Shown: one piece after another, positions 7,601 through 15,732 of the stretch | Layout: the number at the start of each line of letters is the position of its first letter | Numbering within the stretch: the first letter of the stretch is position 1 | Notes under the pieces: generated by a model | What the model saw: only the letters and a program-made list of their open reading frames with translations | Database searches by the model: none | Told to the model about the DNA's origin: nothing | DNA from: an uncultured Clostridia bacterium | GTDB taxonomy: Bacteria; Bacillota; Clostridia; Christensenellales; Borkfalkiaceae | Assembly: GCA_947589555.1 (NCBI GenBank) | Contig: CANQAZ010000011.1 | Location: forward strand, 1-33,045 | Direction: 5' to 3' | DNA length: 33,045 nucleotides | Made by a program: the position numbers and the translations under genes

Positions 7601-10600
7601 ACCCGAAAGCGTGACGTACTTGCCCACTTCGATGCGGGCGCCCGCCTGCTTCGTCTGGACCACGCCGAGGAAGGTCGTGGGGTACTTCTCTTTGCCCGCT
7701 TCGAGCACGAGGGTACCGTTTACAATGAGGTTTCCGTTGGTGGAATAGCCCGCATCGGTGAGCGCCTGTGCGGAGGGATAACTCTTCCCGCTCATCTTGG
7801 ACTGAACGAGCCCGTCGTAGACGAGCAAGTTCTTGCCCGATTTCACGGTGAGCGTGGCGCCCTCCTCCACCGTGAGGCTTGCGCCGGGCATGAGTTTGAA
7901 GTTGCCTTCCATCGAGTATTTGCCCGACTTCAACACGATTTGATAATTATAAGGAATGGAGAAGCCGACGACGTTCGCCGTGGAGATCGTGACGATGCTG
8001 TACGTCATGGTGAGGGAATTGGCGAGCGCGCCGCCATCATCCGTCGTGCTTTCGAAAATGAGTTCGGTGTAGCCGATATCCTGCGTATTGTTGTTATTTT
8101 GCGCGTCGGGGATCTTCTTTCCGGCGTCATCGTGGTAGATCGCCGTGACACTGCCGCCTTCGGTGAGGGTGATGAAGCCGCGGGGCTCCAACTCCGTCCC
8201 GTCGGAATAGGAGATGATGGGCGCATCCAACGCGTTCACGCCGCCCAAAGCGTAGAGGCTCGCATGGCCCCAAAGTTCCCCTTTATACTCGATTTTCAGG
8301 CCCTTATCGCACTGCACGTTGATGACGGAATAGCGGTTGAAGGGGGTTTGATCCTGCCCGTAGAGGCCCGAGGTGTTCGTGCCGCCCGCAAAGTCGAGAA
8401 TGAGGAAGGGCTGAATGATCTTGCCGCCCGATTTTACGACGATCTGCCCCTCGCCCGTCACTCTGCCGCATACATCGAGGTAGCCGCCGTCGCCCACGGT
8501 GAGCGTTGTGCTCTCGCCCGAGAGAACGAGTTGGGAATAGGCCCCCGAGGTGTGCGCCTGTGCGCTTTGATCGGGGAAGTGCAATACGCCGCCGACATAG
8601 AGTTTGCCCAAGACGTTGAGAGCGTTCTTGAAGGTGACCTTGCGGAAGAGATACTTGGTTTCAAGGTCTTGCGTGCCCCACGAAACGCGCTTTGTCGCAT
8701 TTTTCGAGTTGCCTTCCGCATAGTACTCGCCGTCGCCGTTGAAGGGAATGACGAGGGTGATCTCTTTGGCGACCGTCGTCGCGGTCGTGACCGTGATATC
8801 ATCGACAATGATGACCGTTTTATCGTCCCCCGATTTTGCGGCGGCAAAGGCGGCATCCAACGTGGGATAGAAGGTTTCGCCGATGCGCGCGGCGTAGGTG
8901 CTTTCCGGAGCCATGATCGCTTCGACGTTGATATCGCCCGCGACGGTAAGCGTAATGCTCTTCTCGTAGGAGATGACCTGCCCCGTTGCAACGTCGCGCC
9001 AAGCATAGAAGGATTTTTCCATAGCGGGCTTCGCCGTCAAAACGAGTTTGTCGCCCATATCCGTCGATTCTCCGCTCGTGACCACCCTGCCCGCGATTTT
9101 TGCTTCGATCGTGCCGTTATCGTCCGCTTGTTCCGACGAATCGTCTACCACCTTAAAGTTGACTGTGCTCTTCCCTTGCAGATACATGATGTTGCGGATG
9201 GCCATGACGTCGTCTTTGTAACCGGAAGAATCATAGACGATACCGTACGCGACATAAACGATGACTTCCGTATCTTCGCTTACATCCTTGCCGACCGTTT
9301 GGGTACTAACGGGAATTTCCGCATGAAACCATCCGCTCCCCAGCGTTCCGCTCAAAGATGTAACGATGCCGGCATCAATGATTTTTGATTCCTTATAAAC
9401 ATTTCCCCAGGCGCATTGTCCCGCGGCAATGACTTTTCCTTTTCCGTCTTTGAATTTTGTGCCGTAATCGGCATCTCCCAACGGCTCATTGAAGTTATAA
9501 CCGGCAAGGCAATAACTATCGGAGCCCGCAAGATAGAAGTCAAACGTCAAGTTCCCGTTGCCCGTCACGGTAAATTTGAGGCTGGAATTGCCCTTTCCTT
9601 TTCCGTAACCGGAAATTCCCGCAATGTAGGCAATCATTCCATCGCCGGAATAGGTGGAACTAAATACCCACGGCTTATCGGGATCGTTTTCTATCTTGAC
9701 ATTCCCAAGAGGTTTGAGATTATCCTGCAACTCCCCGTCAAGCGTCATGTTGATGTGGATAAGGAAGGGTTCGCTTGCATAGCAATCGCCATACTCGACT
9801 TGAATGGAAATTGTGGTATCAACGGTGAGGTTGTTGAGCGTAAAGCCAAAGTAGTCGGCCACCACATCCATTTGAACGGGAGAACCGTTTGCGGTAACCT
9901 TCAACGTCTCTTCTACGCCCTTATAGTCGCTGATCGCCACCGTAAATTGATTATCCGTACCGTACGGGGCGGTATAAGTCTTTCCGTTTTCAATATTCTC
10001 TCTTTCGTGCGAATCTCCGCCTACCCTATAATTGACCGCAACGGTTTCAGGAGCGATCGCCCTTTCCTGCATTCTGAATTCAAGGTATCTATCTGTGCTT
10101 TTACTTCCTCCTGCGGTGATGCCTTCCTGGGTAAATTCGGTCTTCATGTAGAAAGCATAATCGGCAGAAAGGCCTAAACCATAACGGCTGAGTTCCGTAC
10201 CGTCTTTCAAATAAGTGCCGACAAATTCCGTGCCGGTGTTTTGTTTCGGGTCGATCGACGATTGATATTCTTTATTGGGAAAAACTCCAAAAAAGACAGT
10301 CAGTCCAACAGGAATCGCCTGTTGTTGCCCCGAAACAAGTTGTTGCCCCCTCTGCAAAAAATCCTCTAAATCGGGGCTCTTGTCCGCTACAATTATATAT
10401 ACGTCGCCGAGGTCGGCGTTGAATTGAAGTTCGTATTCCACGGCGTTCAATTCATCTTCGGGAATGGGCGTTTTAACGTCTTTTACATGTACGACGTCGA
10501 GATGCCCGCTGTTGGGACTGGCAACGCCCCCCGCGTCGGCGTAGACAAATTCAAGACGGTGGAAGCCCTCATCAGGCAAAGCATAAATTTTATGCGTCCA

Positions 10601-11614
10601 GGGCAACTTCTCAACAGTAGTATAATTTATATTGTAGCCATAATCCGAGAATACCTGCACCCCGTCCAAGTAGACGTATATAAACTCACTGCCATCCACA
10701 GATTCTCTGTAATCAAAACAATAATATCCTTCGCCCGCAAAATCATACGTGAGCGAACCCGTTTGGCCGCTTTGAATTACCTCCATATCGGCTTCATAAT
10801 AATCTCCGTCGGCCGATTGCTTCCAAGTATTCTTCCCGTCGATTTGCGAAAAGCCTATTTTGATTTCGCCGTTTTTCATGAAAACAGCGGTATAATTCCC
10901 GTTCTTGCAATGGAAATAATCGAATTTCGCGTTATAGGAAACGATTTTATGATCTTCGTCTTCCCAATAGGCAAAGTTTGCGTTCTCATCGGCTACCGCT
11001 TCCACTTCAAACGTATCGCCAAAATGAACGTCTTGCGTAAATGTTGACTGCTTTGTTTGATCTTGATAGGAAAGCGTACCGTTCTCCCCCGCCGTTACGG
11101 TGACGGAAACATCGGGAAAACCGGGCAAGCGGAGCCCCTTGATGTATGCGCGATCATCGTAACTATCTACCCTCGGGTCTTTTGCGTAAGTAAATGTGAT
11201 CGTATCGCCGCTTTTCACGTCGGAAATTATCTTATTGGTAAAGTCGGCATGCTCGCCGTCTTCTCCATTGACAATCGTTATATCGCCGTGCTTCACCGTG
11301 AGTTTATCGCCATCCGCTTCGGAACTCACCCGATAATCAAAAGCGATTTCCCCCTCGGAAGATGCCGTAATCGTAAGCGTCGTAGAAGTGTTGCCCTTTG
11401 TTTGAATGGCGCTCTCCCACGTATTTGTTGCGCGATTATAGGACCACGGGTGTGTTTCGTCATTGGTGAACGTATATTCCGCCGTGTTCCCGTCGAGGAC
11501 GCCCCCTTCGGCTCCCGATGCGCGCATCTGCGTGCCGAATGCCGCAAACAGCACCGCCGCAAACGCCGCCATCAAGGCGATGAGCGCGATCCTCCACTTT
11601 TTTGTCTTCGTCAT
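4619..11614 (-). CDS. Giant secreted multidomain surface protein with MBG-like repeats
   Basis: The 2331-aa protein has a clear N-terminal signal peptide (basic MTKTKKWR, then a hydrophobic core to about residue 26, possible cleavage near ASGA). Rough layout: beta-sandwich, carbohydrate-binding-like regions (about 40-165, 245-420 and 610-800); an InlB-type B-repeat-like stretch near 172-242; a parallel beta-helix-like region (about 930-1340) rich in short LTV/GGK turns; a small Cys/His patch with DGNCDYC near 1420-1430; about five bacterial Ig-like MBG modules (about 1520-2205) with recurring NAGSYDI or NAGDYDL; a helical segment; and a C-terminal hydrophobic helix (about 2305-2326) ending KGGLL. 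No LPXTG motif is seen, so the final helix may hold it in the membrane. The ATG at 11614 has AGGAGG upstream. An adhesin or glycan-binding role is inferred only. Confidence 0.85.
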   Translation of the reverse strand: MTKTKKWRIALIALMAAFAAVLFAAFGTQMRASGAEGGVLDGNTAEYTFTNDETHPWSYNRATNTWESAIQTKGNTSTTLTITASSEGEIAFDYRVSSEADGDKLTVKHGDITIVNGEDGEHADFTNKIISDVKSGDTITFTYAKDPRVDSYDDRAYIKGLRLPGFPDVSVTVTAGENGTLSYQDQTKQSTFTQDVHFGDTFEVEAVADENANFAYWEDEDHKIVSYNAKFDYFHCKNGNYTAVFMKNGEIKIGFSQIDGKNTWKQSADGDYYEADMEVIQSGQTGSLTYDFAGEGYYCFDYRESVDGSEFIYVYLDGVQVFSDYGYNINYTTVEKLPWTHKIYALPDEGFHRLEFVYADAGGVASPNSGHLDVVHVKDVKTPIPEDELNAVEYELQFNADLGDVYIIVADKSPDLEDFLQRGQQLVSGQQQAIPVGLTVFFGVFPNKEYQSSIDPKQNTGTEFVGTYLKDGTELSRYGLGLSADYAFYMKTEFTQEGITAGGSKSTDRYLEFRMQERAIAPETVAVNYRVGGDSHERENIENGKTYTAPYGTDNQFTVAISDYKGVEETLKVTANGSPVQMDVVADYFGFTLNNLTVDTTISIQVEYGDCYASEPFLIHINMTLDGELQDNLKPLGNVKIENDPDKPWVFSSTYSGDGMIAYIAGISGYGKGKGNSSLKFTVTGNGNLTFDFYLAGSDSYCLAGYNFNEPLGDADYGTKFKDGKGKVIAAGQCAWGNVYKESKIIDAGIVTSLSGTLGSGWFHAEIPVSTQTVGKDVSEDTEVIVYVAYGIVYDSSGYKDDVMAIRNIMYLQGKSTVNFKVVDDSSEQADDNGTIEAKIAGRVVTSGESTDMGDKLVLTAKPAMEKSFYAWRDVATGQVISYEKSITLTVAGDINVEAIMAPESTYAARIGETFYPTLDAAFAAAKSGDDKTVIIVDDITVTTATTVAKEITLVIPFNGDGEYYAEGNSKNATKRVSWGTQDLETKYLFRKVTFKNALNVLGKLYVGGVLHFPDQSAQAHTSGAYSQLVLSGESTTLTVGDGGYLDVCGRVTGEGQIVVKSGGKIIQPFLILDFAGGTNTSGLYGQDQTPFNRYSVINVQCDKGLKIEYKGELWGHASLYALGGVNALDAPIISYSDGTELEPRGFITLTEGGSVTAIYHDDAGKKIPDAQNNNNTQDIGYTELIFESTTDDGGALANSLTMTYSIVTISTANVVGFSIPYNYQIVLKSGKYSMEGNFKLMPGASLTVEEGATLTVKSGKNLLVYDGLVQSKMSGKSYPSAQALTDAGYSTNGNLIVNGTLVLEAGKEKYPTTFLGVVQTKQAGARIEVGKYVTLSGKIVDGGQTDYDCNLAEYDSSARVWAKTEETPGFYPLEAGKNYVSNYEEGDTFRLPAVTVTYESGDWGSAQSMEGRENCKDAVPSDGNCDYCNEPYKAGNTHIVEEKKHHLHESSSTFTTADTMPVDNLTGSWKEDHKDHVYDWSAPEDGDTSFGGQMSKTVDRQCTALGCTDRESKTILQSVGSFAAETYRKTAYTVEELFNKLYGEGTYASLGMSFEVTSAVPTLADAGDYTISLTISSDKGYFATEGGGTFETTVSFTFKIEPKALEVSIRDQQGPAYTGKEPNPAQDAYDADDLIEGDTLGITIKKAAGANAGDYDLTAELREGTQFSNKNYAVTFKYTDEAEAHSVYTIGKAKLTITADDMQSPKGEDLLTGDQLTYKVTGYVNDEDAQAAGLDAQFIELTTNADKDAVRNNYVITVTYTGGELTNYTVETVNGRYSVIEPLFNGLSFEDVTAEYDGAAHSLALAGTESIAQYDPHIVYDEEGKMTRTDVGSDTVTVTITVELDGITYTWEQSATVEITPCEITVNLLAQTKPYDGATAQANGAQGTGWQFAEGFAEKFAQTKAEVSVLDIALAVTQASKNAGSYAIHATAAEGGNFSVTFTNNDSELYTITPLAVEIKVTDITSTYGDDIAALKTQYRANWQKTSGAVLAGENLLIELDFSAVADRAAANAAGYVITGTAPASGDNINYTIHITDGLWKVNKKAITITVSPVNVIYSGTEPAAPEDWALKEGSALAYDESKTVLGVTLVKEEGFNAGSYDITASYNEEGNYLVTFEGEQDAYVIAPLDVSSTADFFIMADGISSVGHTLEVRFKGDPIPIEGSVSVMAGEDFIPLAFTIDPDTITGLGEMEVTLTINGGQNYMGSMLFTVLVTNADGYTSHLIQTLEQLHELADGLTEEALTADHYGTLKEVNALLASLSDAEKASAAAELAPFMRLVAAWNEAADTADLVETAHAVADSVAGGVLGAAAAVSALAAVAYVLGKGGLL

Positions 11615-11702
11615 AAAATCCTCCTGCTTTTTTACGCCGCCGCGATCTGCGGCCCGTCGCAAACATAATTTTTTTCCATTTTTATTTTGTCCGCTTGGAA
11701 TC

Positions 11703-11732
11703 ATTTTACCCACCCCCCCCCTCCAAAGTCAA
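11703..11732 (-). promoter_or_regulatory. Promoter of the giant gene with a G9 spacer tract
   Basis: On the minus strand TTGACT (11727-11732) and TAAAAT (11703-11708) are separated by 18 bases that include nine consecutive G residues (C at 11713-11721). Transcription would begin near 11696, about 80 bases before the ATG. A homopolymer of this length in this place can change by slippage and so alter box spacing; loss of one G would give the optimal 17. No other promoter of similar quality was found for this gene. Confidence 0.75.
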
Positions 11733-11845
11733 GGATTTTTGCCCCCTTTTTTGTCACAATTTTATGTTACATTCCATAAATATACTAAATATATCAAATT
11801 TCTTATCATTTTGCGCCCCGAATGGCCCTTTTTTTGCGGCGGACC

Positions 11846-11874
11846 TTGATTTTTTGCCCGACGTCTGCTACAAT
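11846..11874 (+). promoter_or_regulatory. Sigma-A promoter of the bile salt hydrolase gene
   Basis: TTGATT (11846-11851) and TACAAT (11869-11874) are spaced by 17 bases. The expected start near 11881 leaves a leader of about 65 bases with AAGGAG at 11927-11932. The 230 bases between this promoter and the giant gene are AT-rich (around 11755-11810) and hold the divergent promoter; nothing else was recognised there. Confidence 0.8.
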
Positions 11875-11945
11875 CTTATGCAAAGCGCGTCCCGATTTTC
11901 CGCGCCGCGCTCATAAACTTTGCCATAAGGAGAAAAACTGCTTTT

Positions 11946-12932
11946 ATGTGCACCGCAATCGCTTACCGGACCAAACGCATGTACTTCGGCCGCAATCTCG
12001 ACCTTGAATTTTCCTACCGCGAGGAAGTTACCGTTACTCCGCGCAAATTTCCCATTCCCCTCCGCCGCATGCCCGCCCTCACCGAGCATTACGCCATGAT
12101 CGGCATGGCATACGTGCAGGAGGGCTTCCCCCTCTACTACGACGCCGTGAACGAAAAGGGCCTGGCCGCCGCCGGGCTGAATTTTCCCGGGAACGCCCAC
12201 TATTTCCCCGAAGAAAAGGGGCGCGACAACATTGCCCCCTTCGAACTCATCCCCTACCTGCTCGGAACGTGCGCGACGGTGGCCGAGGCAAGGGCCGCCC
12301 TTGCAAAAATTTGCTTGGCCGCCATTCCGTTCAGCGAGGCCCTCCCCCTTTCGCCCCTGCATTGGATGATCGCGGGCGGCGACGGCTCCATTGTGGTGGA
12401 AAGCACCCGCGAGGGGCTGAACATCTATGACGACCCCGCCGAGGTGCTCACCAACAACCCGACCTTCGGCGACCAGATGTTGCGGCTGGCCGACTTTGCC
12501 GCCCTTTCCCCCTTCCCGCCCGAAAACAACTTCTCCGCCCGCCTCAAAATCACGCCCTACTCGCGCGGCATGGGCGCGATGGGTCTGCCCGGCGATTTTT
12601 CTTCCCCCTCCCGCTTCGTGCGCGCCGTTTTCGTCAAGGAAAATTCTCTCTCCGACGGCTCCGAGGCCGACGACGTGAGCCAATTCTTCCACCTGCTCGG
12701 CGCGGTGGAACAGCCCCGCGGGAGCGTCCGCTGGGACGATAAATGCGAACTTACGGTGTATTCTTCCTGTTGCAACACCCAAACGGGCACCTATTTTTAC
12801 ACGACTTACGGAAATCGGCAGATCTCCGCCGTGGAAATGCCCGAGGAGGACCGCCGAGGCGCCGAATTGCTCCGCTATCCTCTGCGCACCGAGGAGGCCG
12901 TGTATTATCACCCCCGCCCCGCCTCGAAATGA
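11946..12932 (+). CDS. bsh: Bile salt hydrolase (choloylglycine hydrolase)
   Basis: The 328-aa Ntn-hydrolase closely follows the pattern of Clostridium perfringens CBAH-1 (329 aa), which cleaves glycine or taurine from conjugated bile acids. The start is MCTA, so Cys2 becomes the N-terminal nucleophile after Met removal. Other active-site residues are R16 and D19 in GRNLDLE, N79 in GLNFPGNA, N170 in LTNNPTF and R223 in SPSRFVR. LHWMI (138-142) and GLPGDF (213-218) are typical of the family. The selectivity loop reads S206-R207-G208, the S-R-X type that published work links to glycine conjugates. There is no signal peptide. The start has AAGGAG 13 bases upstream, somewhat far. It has its own promoter and terminator and is divergent from the giant surface protein gene. 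Confidence 0.93.
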   Translation: MCTAIAYRTKRMYFGRNLDLEFSYREEVTVTPRKFPIPLRRMPALTEHYAMIGMAYVQEGFPLYYDAVNEKGLAAAGLNFPGNAHYFPEEKGRDNIAPFELIPYLLGTCATVAEARAALAKICLAAIPFSEALPLSPLHWMIAGGDGSIVVESTREGLNIYDDPAEVLTNNPTFGDQMLRLADFAALSPFPPENNFSARLKITPYSRGMGAMGLPGDFSSPSRFVRAVFVKENSLSDGSEADDVSQFFHLLGAVEQPRGSVRWDDKCELTVYSSCCNTQTGTYFYTTYGNRQISAVEMPEEDRRGAELLRYPLRTEEAVYYHPRPASK

Positions 12933-12942
12933 GAGAACGAAA

Positions 12943-12979
12943 ACGCCGCCTGCACGGAAGGGTGCAGGCGGCGTTTTTC
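12943..12979. terminator. Bidirectional terminator between bsh and a hypothetical gene
   Basis: A perfect 13-bp stem (12943-12955 with 12962-12974, ACGCCGCCTGCAC/GTGCAGGCGGCGT) with a 6-base loop is followed by TTTTTC on the plus strand and by TTTTCG on the minus strand. It can end both bsh and the convergent mnmE-lysR-hypothetical transcript. Confidence 0.92.
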
Positions 12980-12990
12980 TTTTCAGCAAT

Positions 12991-13437
12991 TCAACTGCCC
13001 GGGCGCGCAAAGCGGTGGCGGTACAGATAGACGGCGCGCTCCTCCAACGCTTTGCAAAAATCGAGGACCTTCTCCGGGCAATACCCGCGGAAGTGGAACA
13101 CAAAGGGCTCCACCTGTCCGCCTTCGAAATGCACCGCGAACTCCACGGCAAAGAGCGGACGGGGCAAAACCGAACTCTTTTTATTTTTGTAGGTATCGTA
13201 AAACCTCTCCATGCGCGCTTCGTACCGCTCGGCCCCCTCATCGTCAAAGGTGACGGCGACGGGCGTGGGCATGCCCTCCGCCACATAAGAGACGGGGATG
13301 ATACAATCGAGGTTGCCCCGCAAGAAATAGGACGTTACGCGGTCCCAAAGGTTGCGGATGCGGCAATAAAAGTTGTAATATTTTTCACGCAGTGCGGGCG
13401 ACGATTTGTCGGGGCCGATTTCATAAGTCACTTTCAT
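12991..13437 (-). CDS. Uncharacterised 148-aa protein
   Basis: No family is recognised. The product is a soluble, aromatic-rich protein (NFYCRIRNLWDRVTSYF near 23-39; PFVFHFRGYCPEKVLDF near 114-130) with several cysteines and no signal peptide or membrane segment. A more distal start in the same frame exists but overlaps the LysR gene, so the ATG at 13437 is chosen; it has GAGGGGA five bases upstream and lies 7 bases after the LysR stop. It is the last gene of the mnmE transcript and ends at the shared terminator. Its link to the regulator is positional only. Confidence 0.7.
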   Translation of the reverse strand: MKVTYEIGPDKSSPALREKYYNFYCRIRNLWDRVTSYFLRGNLDCIIPVSYVAEGMPTPVAVTFDDEGAERYEARMERFYDTYKNKKSSVLPRPLFAVEFAVHFEGGQVEPFVFHFRGYCPEKVLDFCKALEERAVYLYRHRFARPGS

Positions 13438-13444
13438 ATTCCCC

Positions 13445-14335
13445 TCACGATTTACGGAAAAGTTCCAAAAAAGCGCGGAGCGCAAAGGGCATGCTCCCGT
13501 TTTTGGGGAGCGCCACCCCCACCGAGCGGGACGGCATGGCGGGGCGGACGTCGAGTTCGAAGAGTTCGCCCGAGGCGAGCCGCCGCTCCGCATATTCGCG
13601 CGGGATGCACCCGACGCCCATGCCGTCGGTGACGAGCCTCTTCATAAAATCCCAACTGTCCACTTCCACCGCGGGCCGCAGTTTTACGCCGTGGCTCTGG
13701 GCAAAGCGGTCGGCCTGCGTGCGCGCCACCGTGTGCTGTTCGAGGAGCAAAAGAGGATAATTTGCCAAGTCCCAAAGGGAGAGCGTTTTGCCTTTGAGCG
13801 CCTCAAACGCCCTGCCCGCGACAAACACGTCGTGGAGGAGCATGATGGACTGGGTTAGGCGGATGCCGTCGTCCTCCCCGATGGGCAAATTCAGAAAACC
13901 GACGTCGCAACGGTCGGCTTTGAGCCCTTCGATGATGCGGGGCGAGACATCGGAAATGAGTTCGATCTTCACCTGCGGATAGCGCTTGTGGTATTCCACG
14001 ATCTTTTCCGACAGAATGTATTCGAAAATGGTCTCCGAGGCGCCGATGCGGAGGGTCCCCGTGGCGTTTCGGTTGAGTTCGGCGAGCCGCTCCTCCACCC
14101 CCGACAGAAGGCGCAACGCCTCCTCCACGTCGGCATAGACGAGCGCACCGCCCTGCGCCGTGAGTTCCACGCCCTTGCGGCGGCGGGTGAAAAGGGGAAC
14201 GCCGAGTTGCTTTTCCAGTTGCTTGATCGCCTGTGAAACGGCGGGCTGGGAGATGTAGAGTTTCTCCGCCGCCTTTGTGAGGCTCCCGCAACGGGCCACC
14301 GTATAAAAGACCCGATATAATTCGAGATCGACCAT
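13445..14335 (-). CDS. LysR-type transcriptional regulator
   Basis: The 296-aa protein has the normal LysR length. The N-terminal winged helix-turn-helix (about 2-60) carries the family pattern YRVFYTVARCGSLTKAAEKL and ISQPAVSQAIKQLEKQLG, followed by FTRRRKGVELT. A linker helix leads to a periplasmic-binding-protein-like effector domain (about 88-290) beginning TGTLRIGASETI. Similar proteins include the CysL/CbbR-like branch, but the effector is not predictable. The ATG at 14335 follows the mnmE stop by 10 bases, and its ribosome binding site is the end of a run of seven G residues (C at 14340-14346). No divergent target gene is next to it, which is unusual for this family. Confidence 0.92.
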   Translation of the reverse strand: MVDLELYRVFYTVARCGSLTKAAEKLYISQPAVSQAIKQLEKQLGVPLFTRRRKGVELTAQGGALVYADVEEALRLLSGVEERLAELNRNATGTLRIGASETIFEYILSEKIVEYHKRYPQVKIELISDVSPRIIEGLKADRCDVGFLNLPIGEDDGIRLTQSIMLLHDVFVAGRAFEALKGKTLSLWDLANYPLLLLEQHTVARTQADRFAQSHGVKLRPAVEVDSWDFMKRLVTDGMGVGCIPREYAERRLASGELFELDVRPAMPSRSVGVALPKNGSMPFALRAFLELFRKS

Positions 14336-14345
14336 ATCTCCCCCC

Positions 14346-15629
14346 CTATTTTCCGACGCAGAATTTGGAAAAGATCTCGTCGATGACGTCCTCCGTCGCC
14401 GTCTCGCCGCCGATGGCGCCGAGGGCGAAATAGGCGCCACGCAGATCCTCCGCATACAATTCGGCGGGGAGGCCCTCCTCCACGGCGGACAGGGCGCGAT
14501 CCACGCATGCCGCGGCCGCGCGGACAGCCTCGTAATGGCGCTCCTCCATGAGGTAGGCCCCGTCGTTGGCCGCGCCGTAGCCCCTCTCGTAGATGGCCTC
14601 TTTGAGTTGCACGAGCCCGACGCCCGTGCGCGCGGAAAGCATCAGCCCCGGGCCCATGCGGCCCAGATCGCTCTTTGCCGTGACCGTGATGACGGGAGTA
14701 CCCTCGGGGAAGGAGGGAGCGTCGCCCTCCTCTTGGAGCCAGACGATGACGTCGGCCGCGGAGATGGCGCGTTCGGCCCGCCGCACCCCTTCGCCTTCGA
14801 TCTCATCCGAAGTCGCGCGCAGGCCCGCCGTATCCGTCAGAAGAAAGCGCACGCCCTTGATGGAGATTTCCCCCTCCAACGTATCCCGCGTGGTGCCCGC
14901 AACGGGGGAAACGATGGCCCTGTCGTACCCCAAAAGGGCGTTGAACAGGGTGCTTTTGCCCGCGTTCGGCCGCCCGCAGAAGGCGACGCGCACCCCCTCT
15001 TTGATCTTTTTCCCGGCGCGGTATTGGGCGAGGAGGGCGCGCAGTTTTTCCGCCGTTTCCCGCAATGTTTCCGCGATCTCTTGGCGCGAATCGCGCGTGA
15101 GGTCCTCCTCGGGGTAGTCCACGTCCGCCTCGACGCTCGCGAGGCAGGTCTTGATGCGCGCTTGCAGGCTCTTTCCTTCCTCCGTCAGTTTTTCGCCGTA
15201 GAGGAGGTAGCCCGCGCGCACTTCGGCCTCAGAGGAGGCGTTGATCATATCCGCCATGCCCTCGGCGGCGGAGAGGGAGAGTTTTCCGTTCAAAAAGGCG
15301 CGGCGGGTAAATTCCCCCCGCCCGGCGAGCCGTGCGCCGAGTTCCAGCGTGCGTCCGAGCGCGGCCCGCGCGATCTCGGCGCCGCCGTGCAGGTGAAATT
15401 CCACGACGTCCTCCCCCGTAAACGACTTCGGCGCGCGGAAACAGACGCACAGGCCGTAATCCTTTACGGAGCCGCAGTCGATCTCGCCCGCGTACATCCG
15501 GTTCGGGGCGAAGGCGACCGCGCGGCAGAACATTTTTCGCGCGATTTCGGTCGCGCCGTCGCCGCTGACCCGCACGACGGCGATCCCTCCCCGCCCCTGC
15601 GGCGTTGCGATTGCCGAAATGAGTTCCAT
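14346..15629 (-). CDS. mnmE: tRNA modification GTPase MnmE
   Basis: The 427-aa enzyme works with MnmG to add the carboxymethylaminomethyl-type group to wobble uridine 34 of certain tRNAs. The N-terminal folate-binding domain (about 1-115) starts with the typical ISAIATPQGRGGIAVVRVSG. The G domain shows GRPNAGKS (219-226), TTRDT (246-250), DTAG (266-269) and a KSD base-recognition motif (TAKSD). The C-terminus ends in FCVGK, the CxGK motif with the catalytic cysteine. It is a little shorter than the common 450-460 aa, with no motif lost. MnmG is not adjacent. Its strong promoter at 15695-15723 drives mnmE, the LysR gene and the 148-aa gene; the ribosome binding site (GGGAAC) is modest. Confidence 0.96.
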   Translation of the reverse strand: MELISAIATPQGRGGIAVVRVSGDGATEIARKMFCRAVAFAPNRMYAGEIDCGSVKDYGLCVCFRAPKSFTGEDVVEFHLHGGAEIARAALGRTLELGARLAGRGEFTRRAFLNGKLSLSAAEGMADMINASSEAEVRAGYLLYGEKLTEEGKSLQARIKTCLASVEADVDYPEEDLTRDSRQEIAETLRETAEKLRALLAQYRAGKKIKEGVRVAFCGRPNAGKSTLFNALLGYDRAIVSPVAGTTRDTLEGEISIKGVRFLLTDTAGLRATSDEIEGEGVRRAERAISAADVIVWLQEEGDAPSFPEGTPVITVTAKSDLGRMGPGLMLSARTGVGLVQLKEAIYERGYGAANDGAYLMEERHYEAVRAAAACVDRALSAVEEGLPAELYAEDLRGAYFALGAIGGETATEDVIDEIFSKFCVGK

Positions 15630-15694
15630 AAGTTCCCGTAAGCGTAAATCTGCAAAAACCGCAAAAAACGCCCGCTCCCATTACTTTTGCTTAT

Positions 15695-15723
15695 ATTATA
15701 GCACGCCGCGCAACGCTTGTAAA
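15695..15723 (-). promoter_or_regulatory. Promoter of the mnmE transcript
   Basis: On the minus strand TTTACA (15718-15723) and a perfect TATAAT (15695-15700) are 17 bases apart. The expected start is near 15688, about 58 bases before the mnmE ATG. It sits between mnmE and the terminator of the upstream ECF transcript. Confidence 0.85.
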
Positions 15724-15732
15724 ACGTCCGCG

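Noticed and set aside
4577..9388. A 1603-codon open frame on the plus strand
   Set aside because: It is exactly antisense to the giant secreted protein, whose signal peptide, domains and ribosome binding site are convincing. The reverse frame is open because of GC-rich codon bias and its translation is low-complexity Arg/Asp/Val.
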